A stretch of 64,000 nucleotides of DNA. Source: an uncultured Cocleimonas sp. Its GTDB lineage: Bacteria > Pseudomonadota > Gammaproteobacteria > Thiotrichales > Thiotrichaceae. Every line of letters starts with the position of its first letter. The first letter of the stretch is position 1. A program made the translations under genes and the position numbers. The stretch covers positions 62,001-126,000 of the forward strand of contig NZ_CANLZW010000003.1 in NCBI RefSeq assembly GCF_947495625.1. The letters are read 5' to 3'. The notes beneath the pieces were generated by a model. That model saw only the letters and a list, made by a program, of their open reading frames with translations, searched no databases and had not been told where the DNA came from. Positions 27,875 to 38,000 of the stretch are shown here, piece after piece.

Positions 27875-28093
27875 TTAGTCTTGAAGATGGTACAACGTTC
27901 CGCAATAAGGACATCGTGCAGTACCATCTTTCGAGTTTTCTATCGCGAGATAAACTTTAGGATGTGCGCACCACAGGGCAGAAACATTTGTCGGACAATG
28001 CAAAGGTAATTCATTACGGGTAATAGTGACATCATTCGTAATATTTAACTTTTTATAATCCGCTTCTTTATCTGAACTTCCCTGTGATGCCAT
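27875..28093 (-). CDS. zinc-finger domain protein (zf-CHCC type)
   Basis: Small protein of 72 residues ending in a Cys-His-Cys-Cys zinc-binding site: LHCPTNVSALWCAHPKVYLA, then CPYCGTLYHLQD. It resembles bacterial relatives of the NDUFS6 zinc-finger domain. Such proteins are commonly found next to ilvE and LPS genes in gammaproteobacteria; the role is unknown. 17 bp before lpxL and 35 bp after ilvE. Confidence 0.85.
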   Translation of the reverse strand: MASQGSSDKEADYKKLNITNDVTITRNELPLHCPTNVSALWCAHPKVYLAIENSKDGTARCPYCGTLYHLQD

Positions 28094-28128
28094 TTGATGT
28101 CCTTTCGTTGTTTGTAACTCTTATAGTG

Positions 28129-29049
28129 TTATACCAGAGTTAACCAGTCTTTGTATTTTTCAACCTTCCCATGAACGCTGTCAAAATACAATGATTGTAA
28201 TTTTTCAGTAATAGGGCCACGAGTACCGTTACCGATAGCTCTATTGTCTAATTCACGAATGGGAGTTACTTCTGCTGCTGTTCCAGTAAAGAAGGCTTCA
28301 TCCGCAATATAGACTTCATCGCGAGTAATGCGCTTTTCTACGATTTCGTAGTTAAGATCATTAGCAAAGGCAGTAATGGTATTGCGAGTAATTCCATTGA
28401 GTGCAGATGTTAAGTCTGGCGTATAGATGACACCATTTTTAATGATAAAGATATTTTCACCACTACCTTCTGCAACAAAACCTTCAACATCTAGAAGAAG
28501 TGCTTCATCATAACCATCCGTTAGTGCTTCTTGAAGTGCAAGCATAGAATTAATGTAATGACCGTTCGCTTTAGCTTTACACATACTGATATTCACGTGG
28601 TGACGTGTGAATGAAGATGTCTTAATGCGTAATCCTTTTTCCATGTTCTCTGCGCCAAGGTACGAACCCCATTCCCAGGCTGCAACAATGGTATGCGTTT
28701 TAAGATTATCAGCTCGAAGTCCCATACCTTCTGAGCCATAAAAACACATGGGTCTTAGGTAAGCGGAATCCAGGTTATTTTCTTTAACGGCAGCTATTTG
28801 TGCTTTAGTGATTTCTTCCTTTGAAAATGGCATTTCCATATTCATGATTTTTGCAGAATCAAACAAACGATCCGTATGTTCTTTCAAGCGGAAAATCGCA
28901 GGTCCTTGATCGGTTTTATAAGCACGTACGCCTTCAAAAACACCCATTCCGTAATGTAATGTATGAGTAAGTACATGCACATTGGCTTCACGCCAAGGTA
29001 CCATTTTTCCATCAAACCAGATTAGACCGTCGCGGTCAGACATTGACAT
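28129..29049 (-). CDS. ilvE: branched-chain amino acid aminotransferase
   Basis: PLP-dependent transaminase for the last step of Leu, Ile and Val synthesis. Fold type IV features are the N-terminal IWFDGKMVPWREANVHVLTH, the PLP lysine in SMCKAKANGHYINSML, and the phosphate-site run EGSGENIFIIKNG and GITRNTI. Length 306 is normal. GGAG lies seven bases before the start. The pathway's dehydratase ilvD is also in this window, 21 kb away, not in an operon with it. Confidence 0.96.
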   Translation of the reverse strand: MSMSDRDGLIWFDGKMVPWREANVHVLTHTLHYGMGVFEGVRAYKTDQGPAIFRLKEHTDRLFDSAKIMNMEMPFSKEEITKAQIAAVKENNLDSAYLRPMCFYGSEGMGLRADNLKTHTIVAAWEWGSYLGAENMEKGLRIKTSSFTRHHVNISMCKAKANGHYINSMLALQEALTDGYDEALLLDVEGFVAEGSGENIFIIKNGVIYTPDLTSALNGITRNTITAFANDLNYEIVEKRITRDEVYIADEAFFTGTAAEVTPIRELDNRAIGNGTRGPITEKLQSLYFDSVHGKVEKYKDWLTLV

Positions 29050-29189
29050 CGTTTAACTCCTATTTTAAACGCAATATTTCAAGGCGTAAGGATACTACAG
29101 CTTGTGATACGTCAACAATTGGAGAAAGCTAAAAAGATGGAAAATATTGGATTTTCTATTAGGTACTTTTAATTTACTTCTATAATTGT

Positions 29190-29217
29190 AAAAAGTGCCT
29201 ATAAGTAGGGGGGTGAC
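29190..29217 (+). repeat. G-rich intergenic element, copy 5
   Basis: A5 GTGCCTA then TAAGTAGGGGGGTGAC, the one intergenic copy with T instead of A at the first core position. It lies between ilvE and a lytic transglycosylase gene, both on the minus strand. It is the copy closest to the diverged element inside dacB (23 of 25 bases identical). Confidence 0.92.
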
Positions 29218-29254
29218 TATATTTTTCTATAATTACGGATATGCTGATTTTTTG

Positions 29255-30076
29255 TTATTTAGAGGCTAGTTGTATTTTTTTCTTATAGCCAATCCCAACT
29301 TTTTTCAGTCGTTTATATTCGGCATAAACTTTTTTTACATAATTTCGTGTTTCGTTAAAAGGTGGAATCCCGTTGTATTTATTTACATTACCAGGTCCGG
29401 CATTATAAGCAGCAATTGCAAGTTTGTAATTACCATCAAATCTTTCCAGCATTTTTGCAATATATTTTACGCCACCCTGTATATTATGTTCTGGGTTCCA
29501 GGGGTCATTAATTCTTAATCCAAGCGCGGTCTGTGGCATTAATTGCATCAGGCCTATCGCTCCGACACGTGAATGCGCGCCTTCATTGAAGCAGGATTCC
29601 TGCTTTACAATTGCGTGAATCAGTTCTTCATCAACATCGTAAATACGTGAATAAATCTGAATCGGTTTTTTGTAAACACGTGCTTGTTTGTTTAAATGTC
29701 GATCGTTTCCACAGCCAACAATAATTCCATTGTCGCGACCTTTAGGGTCGACAAGGTTGGCATATTTGATGCCTTTGTTGTTGCTTAAACGTGAATTCTT
29801 ACGTTTTTTATAAGTGGATTTTTGTTTTGTTTTTCGCGCTGATGAAACTTTATCTGTTTTGGGCTTTTTCTTAATACTAGATTTGTACGCGCCTTTTTTC
29901 TTGATCTGATAGATTTTTACTAATTTATATCCAGAGCCTGAGAGTTTTTCACCCGAAAGCAGGGTGGAGCCATCTTTTTTTACATACTTATACATAGCGG
30001 CATGCGCCTGGCTACTGAATGTCAGAATAAAAGTGCATAAAACAATGCTGGAGAAATAGTGAGTTGCTATTTTCAT
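29255..30076 (-). CDS. exported lytic transglycosylase (SLT domain)
   Basis: Cleaves peptidoglycan glycan strands in the periplasm. A signal peptide ends near SSQAHAA (residue 27). A short DUF4124-like segment (MYKYVKKDGSTLLSGEKL) and a long Lys/Ser-rich linker follow. The SLT domain begins near residue 145 with AIVKQESCFNEGAHSRVGAI (catalytic Glu), then GLMQLMPQTA and AAYNAGPGNVNKYNGIPPF. Start taken at ATG rather than an in-frame TTG one codon earlier. Monocistronic by spacing. Confidence 0.92.
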   Translation of the reverse strand: MKIATHYFSSIVLCTFILTFSSQAHAAMYKYVKKDGSTLLSGEKLSGSGYKLVKIYQIKKKGAYKSSIKKKPKTDKVSSARKTKQKSTYKKRKNSRLSNNKGIKYANLVDPKGRDNGIIVGCGNDRHLNKQARVYKKPIQIYSRIYDVDEELIHAIVKQESCFNEGAHSRVGAIGLMQLMPQTALGLRINDPWNPEHNIQGGVKYIAKMLERFDGNYKLAIAAYNAGPGNVNKYNGIPPFNETRNYVKKVYAEYKRLKKVGIGYKKKIQLASK

Positions 30077-30216
30077 CAATTATTAGTCTTTATTATAATT
30101 ATTAGGTAACTATTGTCTTTGGGGTTAAGCAAAGATTATGTCTAATGGCAAATTTTGTCTACTGACTTAAGATGAATGGAACACCTATTTGATGATGGGC
30201 TTTCGTACAGTGAGTA

Positions 30217-30621
30217 CTAGTTCAACATTCTCGGTAGAGCTAGCGTAAACGGCTCGATAATTGCATCAAAGTGATGTTGATCGTCGGCAACCATTTGATA
30301 GGTGCCTTGCATTGATCCAACGGGGGTTTCCATCATTGTGCCGCTGGTGTATTCAAAGGATTCGCCAGGCCTTAAATAGGGTTGTTCGCCAATCACGCCT
30401 TTGCCTTTCACTTCTTGAATGCGGTTATTAGCATCCGTAATTATCCAGTGGCGACTGATTAATTTAGCGGCGATATCACCTTTATTCTCAATTTTAATGG
30501 TGTAAGCAAAAACAAATCGACTGGCTTCGGGGTTAGATTCAGCTTCTATGTACTGGGTAGAAACGGTTACTTGGATATTATAATTATTCAACTCGGCATC
30601 CTTATCGCTATCTTGACTCAT
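30217..30621 (-). CDS. apaG: ApaG protein
   Basis: Small beta-sandwich protein (134 residues), historically linked with Co2+/Mg2+ resistance in enterobacteria. The family blocks are YIEAESNPEASRFVFAYTIK, RHWIITDANNRIQEVKGKGV and GESFEYTSGTMMETPVGSMQ. Its usual partners ksgA and apaH are not adjacent here. Divergent from trmO; 30622-30789 holds the two promoter regions. Confidence 0.95.
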   Translation of the reverse strand: MSQDSDKDAELNNYNIQVTVSTQYIEAESNPEASRFVFAYTIKIENKGDIAAKLISRHWIITDANNRIQEVKGKGVIGEQPYLRPGESFEYTSGTMMETPVGSMQGTYQMVADDQHHFDAIIEPFTLALPRMLN

Positions 30622-30789
30622 AAAAATCAGGCCTTTGCTATTTTATAGCTATGTTGTTTGACATCGGTTAATTAAAATAATTTTGTAAAATATGAATGTA
30701 GTTAAGTTTAGCTCTAATTCTAGTCTCATTTGATTATTTTTGTATGAAGCATTTAATAATAGGTCGGAGCATCAGTATAATCCAGCAGA

Positions 30790-31497
30790 ATGAAAAGCCT
30801 GAATTTTACATCTATAGGATTAATCTCCTCCTGTTTTAAAGAGAAGTTTGGGATACCCAGGCAACCTGGATTAGTAACGGCGGCAAAAGCTCAGCTTAAA
30901 CTGGATAAGGTATTTACCGAGGAGAGTGTTCGAGAATTAGACGGTTTTTCACATGTCTGGCTACAATTTGCCTTTCATAAAACAGAATCTCAAGGTTGGA
31001 AACCTATGGTGCGACCGCCACGATTGGGTGGAAATACAAAAGTAGGTGTGTTTGCATCGCGTTCCACGTTTCGTCCTAACCCAATAGGTTTGTCGGTCGT
31101 TGAATTGGAAAGTATTGAAATAGAATCTTCGAGGGTCGTGTTGCACCTTAAAGGTTGTGATCTTATGGATGGTACGCCCATTTTGGATATAAAACCTTAT
31201 CTGCCATATGTCGATGCAATACCTGAAGCAGAAGCTGGGTATGCAAAAGAGAGACCCTTAAACAAAATGACAGTGCTTATGAGTGACGAAATAATTCAGG
31301 CGTGTCATTATGCCAGTCATCGTTTAGGAGAAGATGTTGAAGTTTTGATAAGGCAATTATTAGAGCTCGATCCGAGACCTTCATATCATGAAAATAACAC
31401 TAACAAACAACGAATCTACTCAATGAAATTACTTGATTTTGACCTAAGATGGCAATACTGCGAAAATAACGCTATCAAGGTCTTAAGCATCAATTAA
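30790..31497 (+). CDS. trmO: tRNA N6-methyltransferase TrmO (TsaA/YaeB)
   Basis: Adds a methyl group to threonylcarbamoyl-adenosine at position 37 of tRNA-Thr. The N-terminal beta-barrel domain is clear: PRQPGLVTAAKAQL, GFSHVWLQFAFH and the signature VGVFASRSTFRPNPIGLSVV. The C-terminal domain (from about 160) is shorter and ends in YSMKLLDFDLRWQY. The length of 235 residues fits. Followed after 60 bp by dacB on the same strand. Confidence 0.92.
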   Translation: MKSLNFTSIGLISSCFKEKFGIPRQPGLVTAAKAQLKLDKVFTEESVRELDGFSHVWLQFAFHKTESQGWKPMVRPPRLGGNTKVGVFASRSTFRPNPIGLSVVELESIEIESSRVVLHLKGCDLMDGTPILDIKPYLPYVDAIPEAEAGYAKERPLNKMTVLMSDEIIQACHYASHRLGEDVEVLIRQLLELDPRPSYHENNTNKQRIYSMKLLDFDLRWQYCENNAIKVLSIN

Positions 31498-31557
31498 TAT
31501 CGATGAAATATTCAGTACTCTAAATAAAGATCAGTGACTTTGTCGATTGGGGATTTA

Positions 31558-33141
31558 ATGAAATTAACAGATAGAAAAGAGCGTATCTTTTCATGCGCTA
31601 AGATAATGATTGCCTGTGGGCTTTTCATTGCTGGCTCAGTTAATGTCGGATCAGTAAATGCCAAAGAGTCCAGTCAAACTAAAGTAAGCGATGCTAAAGA
31701 AGATCCGCAACCCGCACAAACATATTACATCAATAAACAAACGCCTCAAGATTTACCAGAGTCAGTTAATAAACTTTTAAAAAAATATAAGATACCCACA
31801 AAAAATATCAGTATTTATGTGCGTGATTTAAACGCTGATGCTCCGATGCTGGAACTTAACGCTGATAAATTACGCACACCAGCATCAACCATGAAGTTGC
31901 TAACTACCTATGCCGCGCTTAAAGAGTTAGGACCAAATTATTCCTGGAGAACAGAGGTTTGGACAAAAGGGCCTATAAGTGGGGGGGTGTTATCCGGTGA
32001 TTTAATTTTAAAGGGTTACGGAGACCCTTTTCTGGTTTATGAAAATTTCTGGAAGCTGGTTAAGACTTTACGTGATAAGGGTTTAAAGCATATTGAAGGA
32101 GATATTATTATTGATAATAGTTATTTCCAGTTACCCATTCATGACCCGGCAGCTTTTGACGGTAAGGCATTTCGAATTTATAACGCTCAATCCTCTGCGT
32201 TGATGTTTAATTTTCAGGCAACTCGTTTTCTCTTTACCCCTGAAGAGAATGATCAGGTATCCAAAGGAAAGAAAAAGAGTAAAAAAAGTAAGTCGATCGG
32301 TAAGGTTAAGGTTAAACCATATCCTGATATAACTGATTTTAATTTTAAGAATCAGATAAAATTAACCAAAGGCAGGTGCAGGAAATCCCATTTACGTCCC
32401 AAATTAAAAAGGGATAAAAAGGGCGAGTTGATTATCAGTGGAAATTACGCCGCAAAATGTAAACAACGATTTATCTTGCGTGCTATTTCTAAACCTGAAG
32501 AACATGTTTTTAATGCCTTCCGTGATTTTTGGTTAGACCTCAACGGCACTCTTAAAGGGAGCCTGAAAGTAGGTAGAGTATCAGCAAAAGATGAACTATT
32601 TCATGTGCATAGCTCTCCAACACTTGGAGAACAGATACGACTGATCAATAAATGGAGTAATAATGTGATGACAAAACAATTATTGCTTACTCTTGGTGCG
32701 AAAAAATATGGGTCACCTGGTACTCTAACAAAGGGACGACAAGCTATTCTAGATACAATGAATGCTAATAATATTGATACTAATGGCATCCAGCTAGAAA
32801 ATGGCTCTGGTTTATCAAGGTCAGCGCTAGTGACTGCACGACAAATGGGTAATTTGTTAGAGGCCGCTTATAGAGATCCGTATATGCCTGAATTTATGGC
32901 CTCCATGTCTTTGCCAGGTGTTGATGGAACTTTGGTGAATCGTTTCAGGAAAGACGAACTGCGTGGGAGAAGTCATTTAAAAACTGGTACGTTAGACTTT
33001 GTGACGGCAATTTCTGGATATATGTTAAATCGAAAAGGGAAAAGACTTGTTATTGCCATTCAACATAATGGAAAAAGAACGGGAGCTGGGCGCGGTGCAA
33101 AAATACAAGATGCCATCCTTCGTTGGAGCTTTGAGCAATAG
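31558..33141 (+). CDS. dacB: D-alanyl-D-alanine carboxypeptidase/endopeptidase (PBP4)
   Basis: Periplasmic class C penicillin-binding protein of 527 residues that trims and cleaves peptidoglycan cross-links. The active-site motifs are complete: STMK in TPASTMKLLTTY, SNN in NKWSNNVMTKQLL, and KTG in LKTGTLDFV. A signal segment spans about residues 14-36. I start at ATG 31558 behind GGGGA; an in-frame GTG lies 24 bp upstream. Codons for GPISGGV coincide with a diverged copy of the window's G-rich element. The tamA start codon follows the stop at once. Confidence 0.94.
   Translation: MKLTDRKERIFSCAKIMIACGLFIAGSVNVGSVNAKESSQTKVSDAKEDPQPAQTYYINKQTPQDLPESVNKLLKKYKIPTKNISIYVRDLNADAPMLELNADKLRTPASTMKLLTTYAALKELGPNYSWRTEVWTKGPISGGVLSGDLILKGYGDPFLVYENFWKLVKTLRDKGLKHIEGDIIIDNSYFQLPIHDPAAFDGKAFRIYNAQSSALMFNFQATRFLFTPEENDQVSKGKKKSKKSKSIGKVKVKPYPDITDFNFKNQIKLTKGRCRKSHLRPKLKRDKKGELIISGNYAAKCKQRFILRAISKPEEHVFNAFRDFWLDLNGTLKGSLKVGRVSAKDELFHVHSSPTLGEQIRLINKWSNNVMTKQLLLTLGAKKYGSPGTLTKGRQAILDTMNANNIDTNGIQLENGSGLSRSALVTARQMGNLLEAAYRDPYMPEFMASMSLPGVDGTLVNRFRKDELRGRSHLKTGTLDFVTAISGYMLNRKGKRLVIAIQHNGKRTGAGRGAKIQDAILRWSFEQ
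31965..31989 (+). repeat. diverged copy of the G-rich element inside dacB
   Basis: AAAAGGGCCTATAAGT followed by GGGGGGGTG. It matches intergenic copy 5 at 23 of 25 positions; the differences are a T-to-G before GCC and an A-to-G before the G-run. It is read in frame as Lys-Gly-Pro-Ile-Ser-Gly-Gly-Val. It has the same plus orientation as most intergenic copies. It could be an inserted copy kept in frame, or chance, but the identity extends well beyond the G-run. Confidence 0.6.
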
Positions 33142-35022
33142 ATGTTGAAAAGCTTACCCTTTATTCTCTGTAGTTTACTTATTTCGTATTCTGTTTTTGC
33201 AGGAGATGCGAATGATGATGTTGACAATCAAATCATTAAAGCAGCTATTACAAAAAATGATACAGAGTCTGAAGAGACACCTGAGAATAAGCCTGACACA
33301 AAAACTGGCAAAAAGTCTGAAACAAAAGTTGATGATGAAGCTACTCTACCATCAGCAAAGTTAGCAACCATAGACGTTACTGGGGTTGAGGATGATCTAA
33401 AGAAAAACATCGAACTCCATATGCCTGTTACTGTTCCTGAATGTACTGCCGATCGAGCAGAAGTGAAACAGTTCTTCACAACGGTAAAAAAGAATTTAAG
33501 AAAAGCTACTAGAGCTTTGGGTTACTACGATGCAGAGCTGGTGTCTGGTGGATCTATCGTCGATAACTGTTGGAAGCTACGTTTGACGGTTAAACCGGGT
33601 AAATCAACTAAAGTCACATCAATATTAACTGAAGTTGTTGGTGAAGGTAAAAACGAAAAGCTTTTTACAGATATAATTAAGAAACCGCCTTATTCAAAAG
33701 GTGATGTGCTCAATCATCAGAATTATACTGATTTCAAAACTAAGCTTTCAGAAGCTGCGCAATCATTAGGCTACTATGATGCTGAATTTGAAAAGCATAG
33801 TATCAAGGTCGATCCAACAACATATCGAGCGAGCGTTGTACTCATTCTAAATACAGGAAAGCGTTATCAATACGGAGAAATAACGGTTGATCAAGAGCTT
33901 CTGTCTGAAAAAGCGATGTCAAAATATATACTGCTTAAAACAGGTGATCCTTTCTTCGCTGAAGACCTAATTAATCAACAGCAACTATTGCAACGTAGCG
34001 GTTATTTTAATTTGATTAAGGTCGAAGTACTTAATGAACAAGCTAAAAATTTCCGTTTACCTGTTGTAATCACGTTAACCGCTAAAAAACGAAATGCTTA
34101 CAAGTTCAAAGTAGGCTATGGCTCTGATACAGGTGCTCGTATAGCTGCAGAAATGAATAGGCGCTATTTGGGAAAAAGTGGCAAGCAACTAAAGGTCAAG
34201 GCTCAATATTCTGAAAAACTTCCAGAGTTCTCTGTTCAGTTATTAAACCCTAGAAATAATCCTGATGATAATAGTCTGATCTATAGTATTGATCTAAAGA
34301 AAGACTCAAATGATGATATTGAAAGTCATACCTTATCTGTTGGGGCTACTCTTGTTCGTAAATTTGGCAATGGGTGGGTTAGAACGGCTTCCATAAAGGC
34401 TATTAAAGATAAGACGCAGGTGGATAGCGAGGATGAAACTGATGCTGAACTATTGATGTTCGGTGTTGGTTTAGAAAAAGTAGTTGCCGATAGCTTACTT
34501 AATCCTAAAGATGGGTGGCGCTTAAAATTATCTCTAGACTCTGCTTTGGAAGCACTCCTGAGCGATCAGGATGTTACTCGGCTTAAAGTTCAAGCAAAAG
34601 GTATCAAGCAAGTTGGTCCTGGACGTATTTTGGCCCGTATGAATCTAGGCGCTTCTATAGTTTCAGATTTTAATAGTCTTCCTAAAAGTTTAAGGTTTTT
34701 TGCCGGCGGTAGCACTAGTGTCAGAGGTTATACTTTTGAAAGCCTTGGTGAAGAGAATGATAATGGAAAAGTAATAGGTGGTAAGCATCTGTTAGACCTA
34801 AGTCTAGAATATCAACATCCAATTAATGACTCCTGGAGTGCAGCAGTTTTTGTAGATGCAGGTAATGCATTTGAAAGCTGGAGTGATCCTGGTATGAAAG
34901 TAGGTGTTGGTTTTGGTGCACGTTGGAGCTCTCCCGTTGGTCCTGTTCGAATTGATATCGGATTTCCTAAGGATGATTTTGGCGACCCTCATCTACATCT
35001 AAGTGTGGGATCTGATTTGTGA
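33142..35022 (+). CDS. tamA: translocation and assembly module outer-membrane protein TamA
   Basis: Omp85-family barrel of 626 residues that works with TamB in outer-membrane assembly. Signal peptide MLKSLPFILCSLLISYSVFA. An acidic low-complexity segment follows (about 22-70), then POTRA domains (to about 300) and a 16-strand barrel. The barrel carries the lid-lock signature RFFAGGSTSVRGYTFESLG and the C-terminal DIGFPKDDFGDPHLHLSVGS. It begins at the base after the dacB stop. The tamB start overlaps its stop as GTGA. Confidence 0.94.
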   Translation: MLKSLPFILCSLLISYSVFAGDANDDVDNQIIKAAITKNDTESEETPENKPDTKTGKKSETKVDDEATLPSAKLATIDVTGVEDDLKKNIELHMPVTVPECTADRAEVKQFFTTVKKNLRKATRALGYYDAELVSGGSIVDNCWKLRLTVKPGKSTKVTSILTEVVGEGKNEKLFTDIIKKPPYSKGDVLNHQNYTDFKTKLSEAAQSLGYYDAEFEKHSIKVDPTTYRASVVLILNTGKRYQYGEITVDQELLSEKAMSKYILLKTGDPFFAEDLINQQQLLQRSGYFNLIKVEVLNEQAKNFRLPVVITLTAKKRNAYKFKVGYGSDTGARIAAEMNRRYLGKSGKQLKVKAQYSEKLPEFSVQLLNPRNNPDDNSLIYSIDLKKDSNDDIESHTLSVGATLVRKFGNGWVRTASIKAIKDKTQVDSEDETDAELLMFGVGLEKVVADSLLNPKDGWRLKLSLDSALEALLSDQDVTRLKVQAKGIKQVGPGRILARMNLGASIVSDFNSLPKSLRFFAGGSTSVRGYTFESLGEENDNGKVIGGKHLLDLSLEYQHPINDSWSAAVFVDAGNAFESWSDPGMKVGVGFGARWSSPVGPVRIDIGFPKDDFGDPHLHLSVGSDL

Positions 35023-38000
35023 GAAAACATTTAAATCAGTATGTGTTCTCGCCTTTGTTCTGGGTGATGTCACTATTACTAGTTCTATTATTTGCATTAG
35101 TGATCACGCTTTTTACTCCAATAGGCCCGAAAACTATTGCGTACCTTGCCGACTCCTCACTAAAGCAACTCACCCTTAAAGGGGTATCGGGTAGTGTTTT
35201 ATCAGGACTTCATGTAGACAAGTTCGTTTGGGAGGATGGCGTTGCGGTCGTGCTTGAGAATATCGATGTAAAACTCAATAAATTTGATATCAAAAATGAA
35301 AAGATCCACGCCAAAAATGTAACTGTCGGAAAATTATCAATAGACTTGCAAGGAAAGACTAAGTCAGATGAGGTGTCAAAGGATGTTACTTCTTTGCCTA
35401 ACTTTGGATTGCCCATTAATCTAGATGCTGATGTTTTAAAACTAGAATCATTACAAATTACTAAAAGCATACCTGGGGATAGTAAGAGTCAAACGTTGCT
35501 ATTCCAGATTCAGGATATCCAACTCAATAAAGCAACAATAAAGCAAAATATACTTAATTTTGAAGAATTAAAAGGCGCTCCTATTATTTTAAATCGACCC
35601 TTAAGAATCGATGTGGTCGATGGTGAGCTGAACATGAATCAGCCCCATGAAATCAAAACTAAAGGCACTGCGTCCTTTGAGCATGATGTCATTGGAAATG
35701 TAAATGGAACAGTTGATGTTAAAGGAACACTCACTAATTATATTTTTGATGGCGATTTAGTTCTTGAGCAAAAACAGCTAGGCAAGGGAACAGCCCTGGT
35801 TAAAGGTGAAGGAGATTACAAGCAAGTTACGTTTGATGACATTATATTCGTCAGTGTTCATGGTAATGCAGAAGCGAAAGGTAATGTGAATTGGGACCCG
35901 GAAATTCGCTGGAATTTTGATGCTGATGCAAAAAATCTAACCACGAGTAGTTTATTACCAGAATGGCCAGCCAGTGCTGATGCAAAAATAAAATATACAG
36001 GCACCTTTTTAGATTCCCGGTTAGAGAACCAGTTACAAATTGTAGAGTTAGATGGGACGTTCCGTGGACAGAAATTAACAGCCAAAGGTCAGGTTACAGA
36101 ACGAGAGAGCTTAGTTCAAGCAAACAAACTTGAGGTGACACTCGGGGATAACGCAATTATGGTTGATGGCGCGGTAACAGAGCCATTAAATCTGGATATT
36201 AAAGTTGATGCGAAATCACTAAAACAATTAGTTCCAGATGTCGCAGGAAGAGTTGAAGGCGCTGTTACCATCAAAGGTGAATATAAAAAGCCAGAAATAC
36301 AGGCCAAAGTTAAAGCCAATAGCCTTGCCTATGCTGGATATAAGCAATCAACACTTCCAATATTAATTGAAACGGATGTGGTTGTTGATAATGACGTGCT
36401 AAGTCTAAAAAGTGCGCAAATCAAAAGTGGAAAGAACACCGTAAGCCTATCTGGAACTGCTACTGAACCACTTGATTTGAAATGGAATATTGAGGCTAAT
36501 GATCTAAAACAGGTTTCTCCCCAATTAGCCGGTAGTATCAATGGAAGCGCAACCTTAAAAGGTCTGATTGAAAAGCCTGTATCTACCTTAGATATAACCG
36601 CAAAAAATCTCGAATTTAATGGGATTAGACAAGGGGAAGAAGCTTTAACCCTAAAAGGACAAATTAGCCTAGATAAAAAAATAATTCAGTTGAAAGAGCT
36701 CAATGTTGCTAGTGGTAAAAATATTCTTCTAGTAAACGGTAATGCAGGCGAGCCACTAGACTTAAAAATTAATATTAATGCGCCAGATCTGAAGCAGGTT
36801 TCACCTGATTTAGCCGGACGTATACAGGGAGATACCCAGATTGTTGGTCTTTATAAGTCTCCTACTATCACAACAAAATTAGTAGCCTCTAATTTGCAGT
36901 ACCAAGACTTTAAGTTAGGTCAGTCAGATATGAATCTGCAAGGTGAAGTTCAATTAGTTGATGGTGTACCGATGGTTAAAGAACTGAACACCATTATTGG
37001 AGATAACCGTTTTCAGGTGACGGGGCGTGCCAGCAGTCCTTTTAACTTAAGTTGGAATATTGATAGTAAAAATCTTAAAGAAATTGCATCAGAATTATCT
37101 GGAAGATTAATAGTTAAAGGCCAACTCCAGGGAACCATAGATAAGCCTATTATAAATGCGACTGTAGACGCTAAAAAAATAAAATATAAAACTTTTAACC
37201 TGGATTCTGCTGACTTCACAGCGAGTACTACAAACAATATTTATAAAATAAATGGAAAGCTCAAGAATTTTGAAAGTGATGGTCAGAAGATAGATGACGC
37301 TAATTTAGAGTTAAATGGATCTATAGAAAATCATACTATTTCTGCGTTAATTGATCATCAAGAGGCGAAAGTACAACTTAAGGCTAATGGCGGCTGGAAA
37401 AACCAACAGTGGAGTGGGATTCTTCAGCAATTAAAATTAGATGATACCCAAGCAGGTGATTGGGCACTTCAAAAGCCTGCACGAGTTAGTGTTTCAAAAA
37501 GTGGATTTAGTGCTGATCAATTTTGTTTGTCGAGTAAAAAGACCAATGCTTGTTCAACAGCTAGTTGGTCTGAAGCTTCTGGTATAAATGCCAAGGGTAC
37601 CTTGAATGAAATACCATTGGAGTTAGCAAAGCCCTGGTTGCCAGAGGGTATGGAATTAAATGGTGTTGTAAATGGATCTTACGATATCCAGCAAAACAGT
37701 GGGAGACCTAAGGGGAAGATACAATTTAAGCTCCCGAGTAATAGTTTCTCCTTTAAAGCTGATGATGAGGTACGTGATTTCTTTTATGAAGACGCAGAAA
37801 TTAATGCAACCATAGATAATCGAACTATTAATGCTGATGCCTCGATGAAAATAGTTAATCGAGGTCAATTCTCAGCAAATGCCAAAATCAAACTGTCTCC
37901 AGAAAATGGCAAACATACTATTGATGGTAAGGCTAATTTCGATATACCAAATATTAACTTTGCTCAGGAGCTTATCCCTCATAGTCGAGGCTTACGTGGG

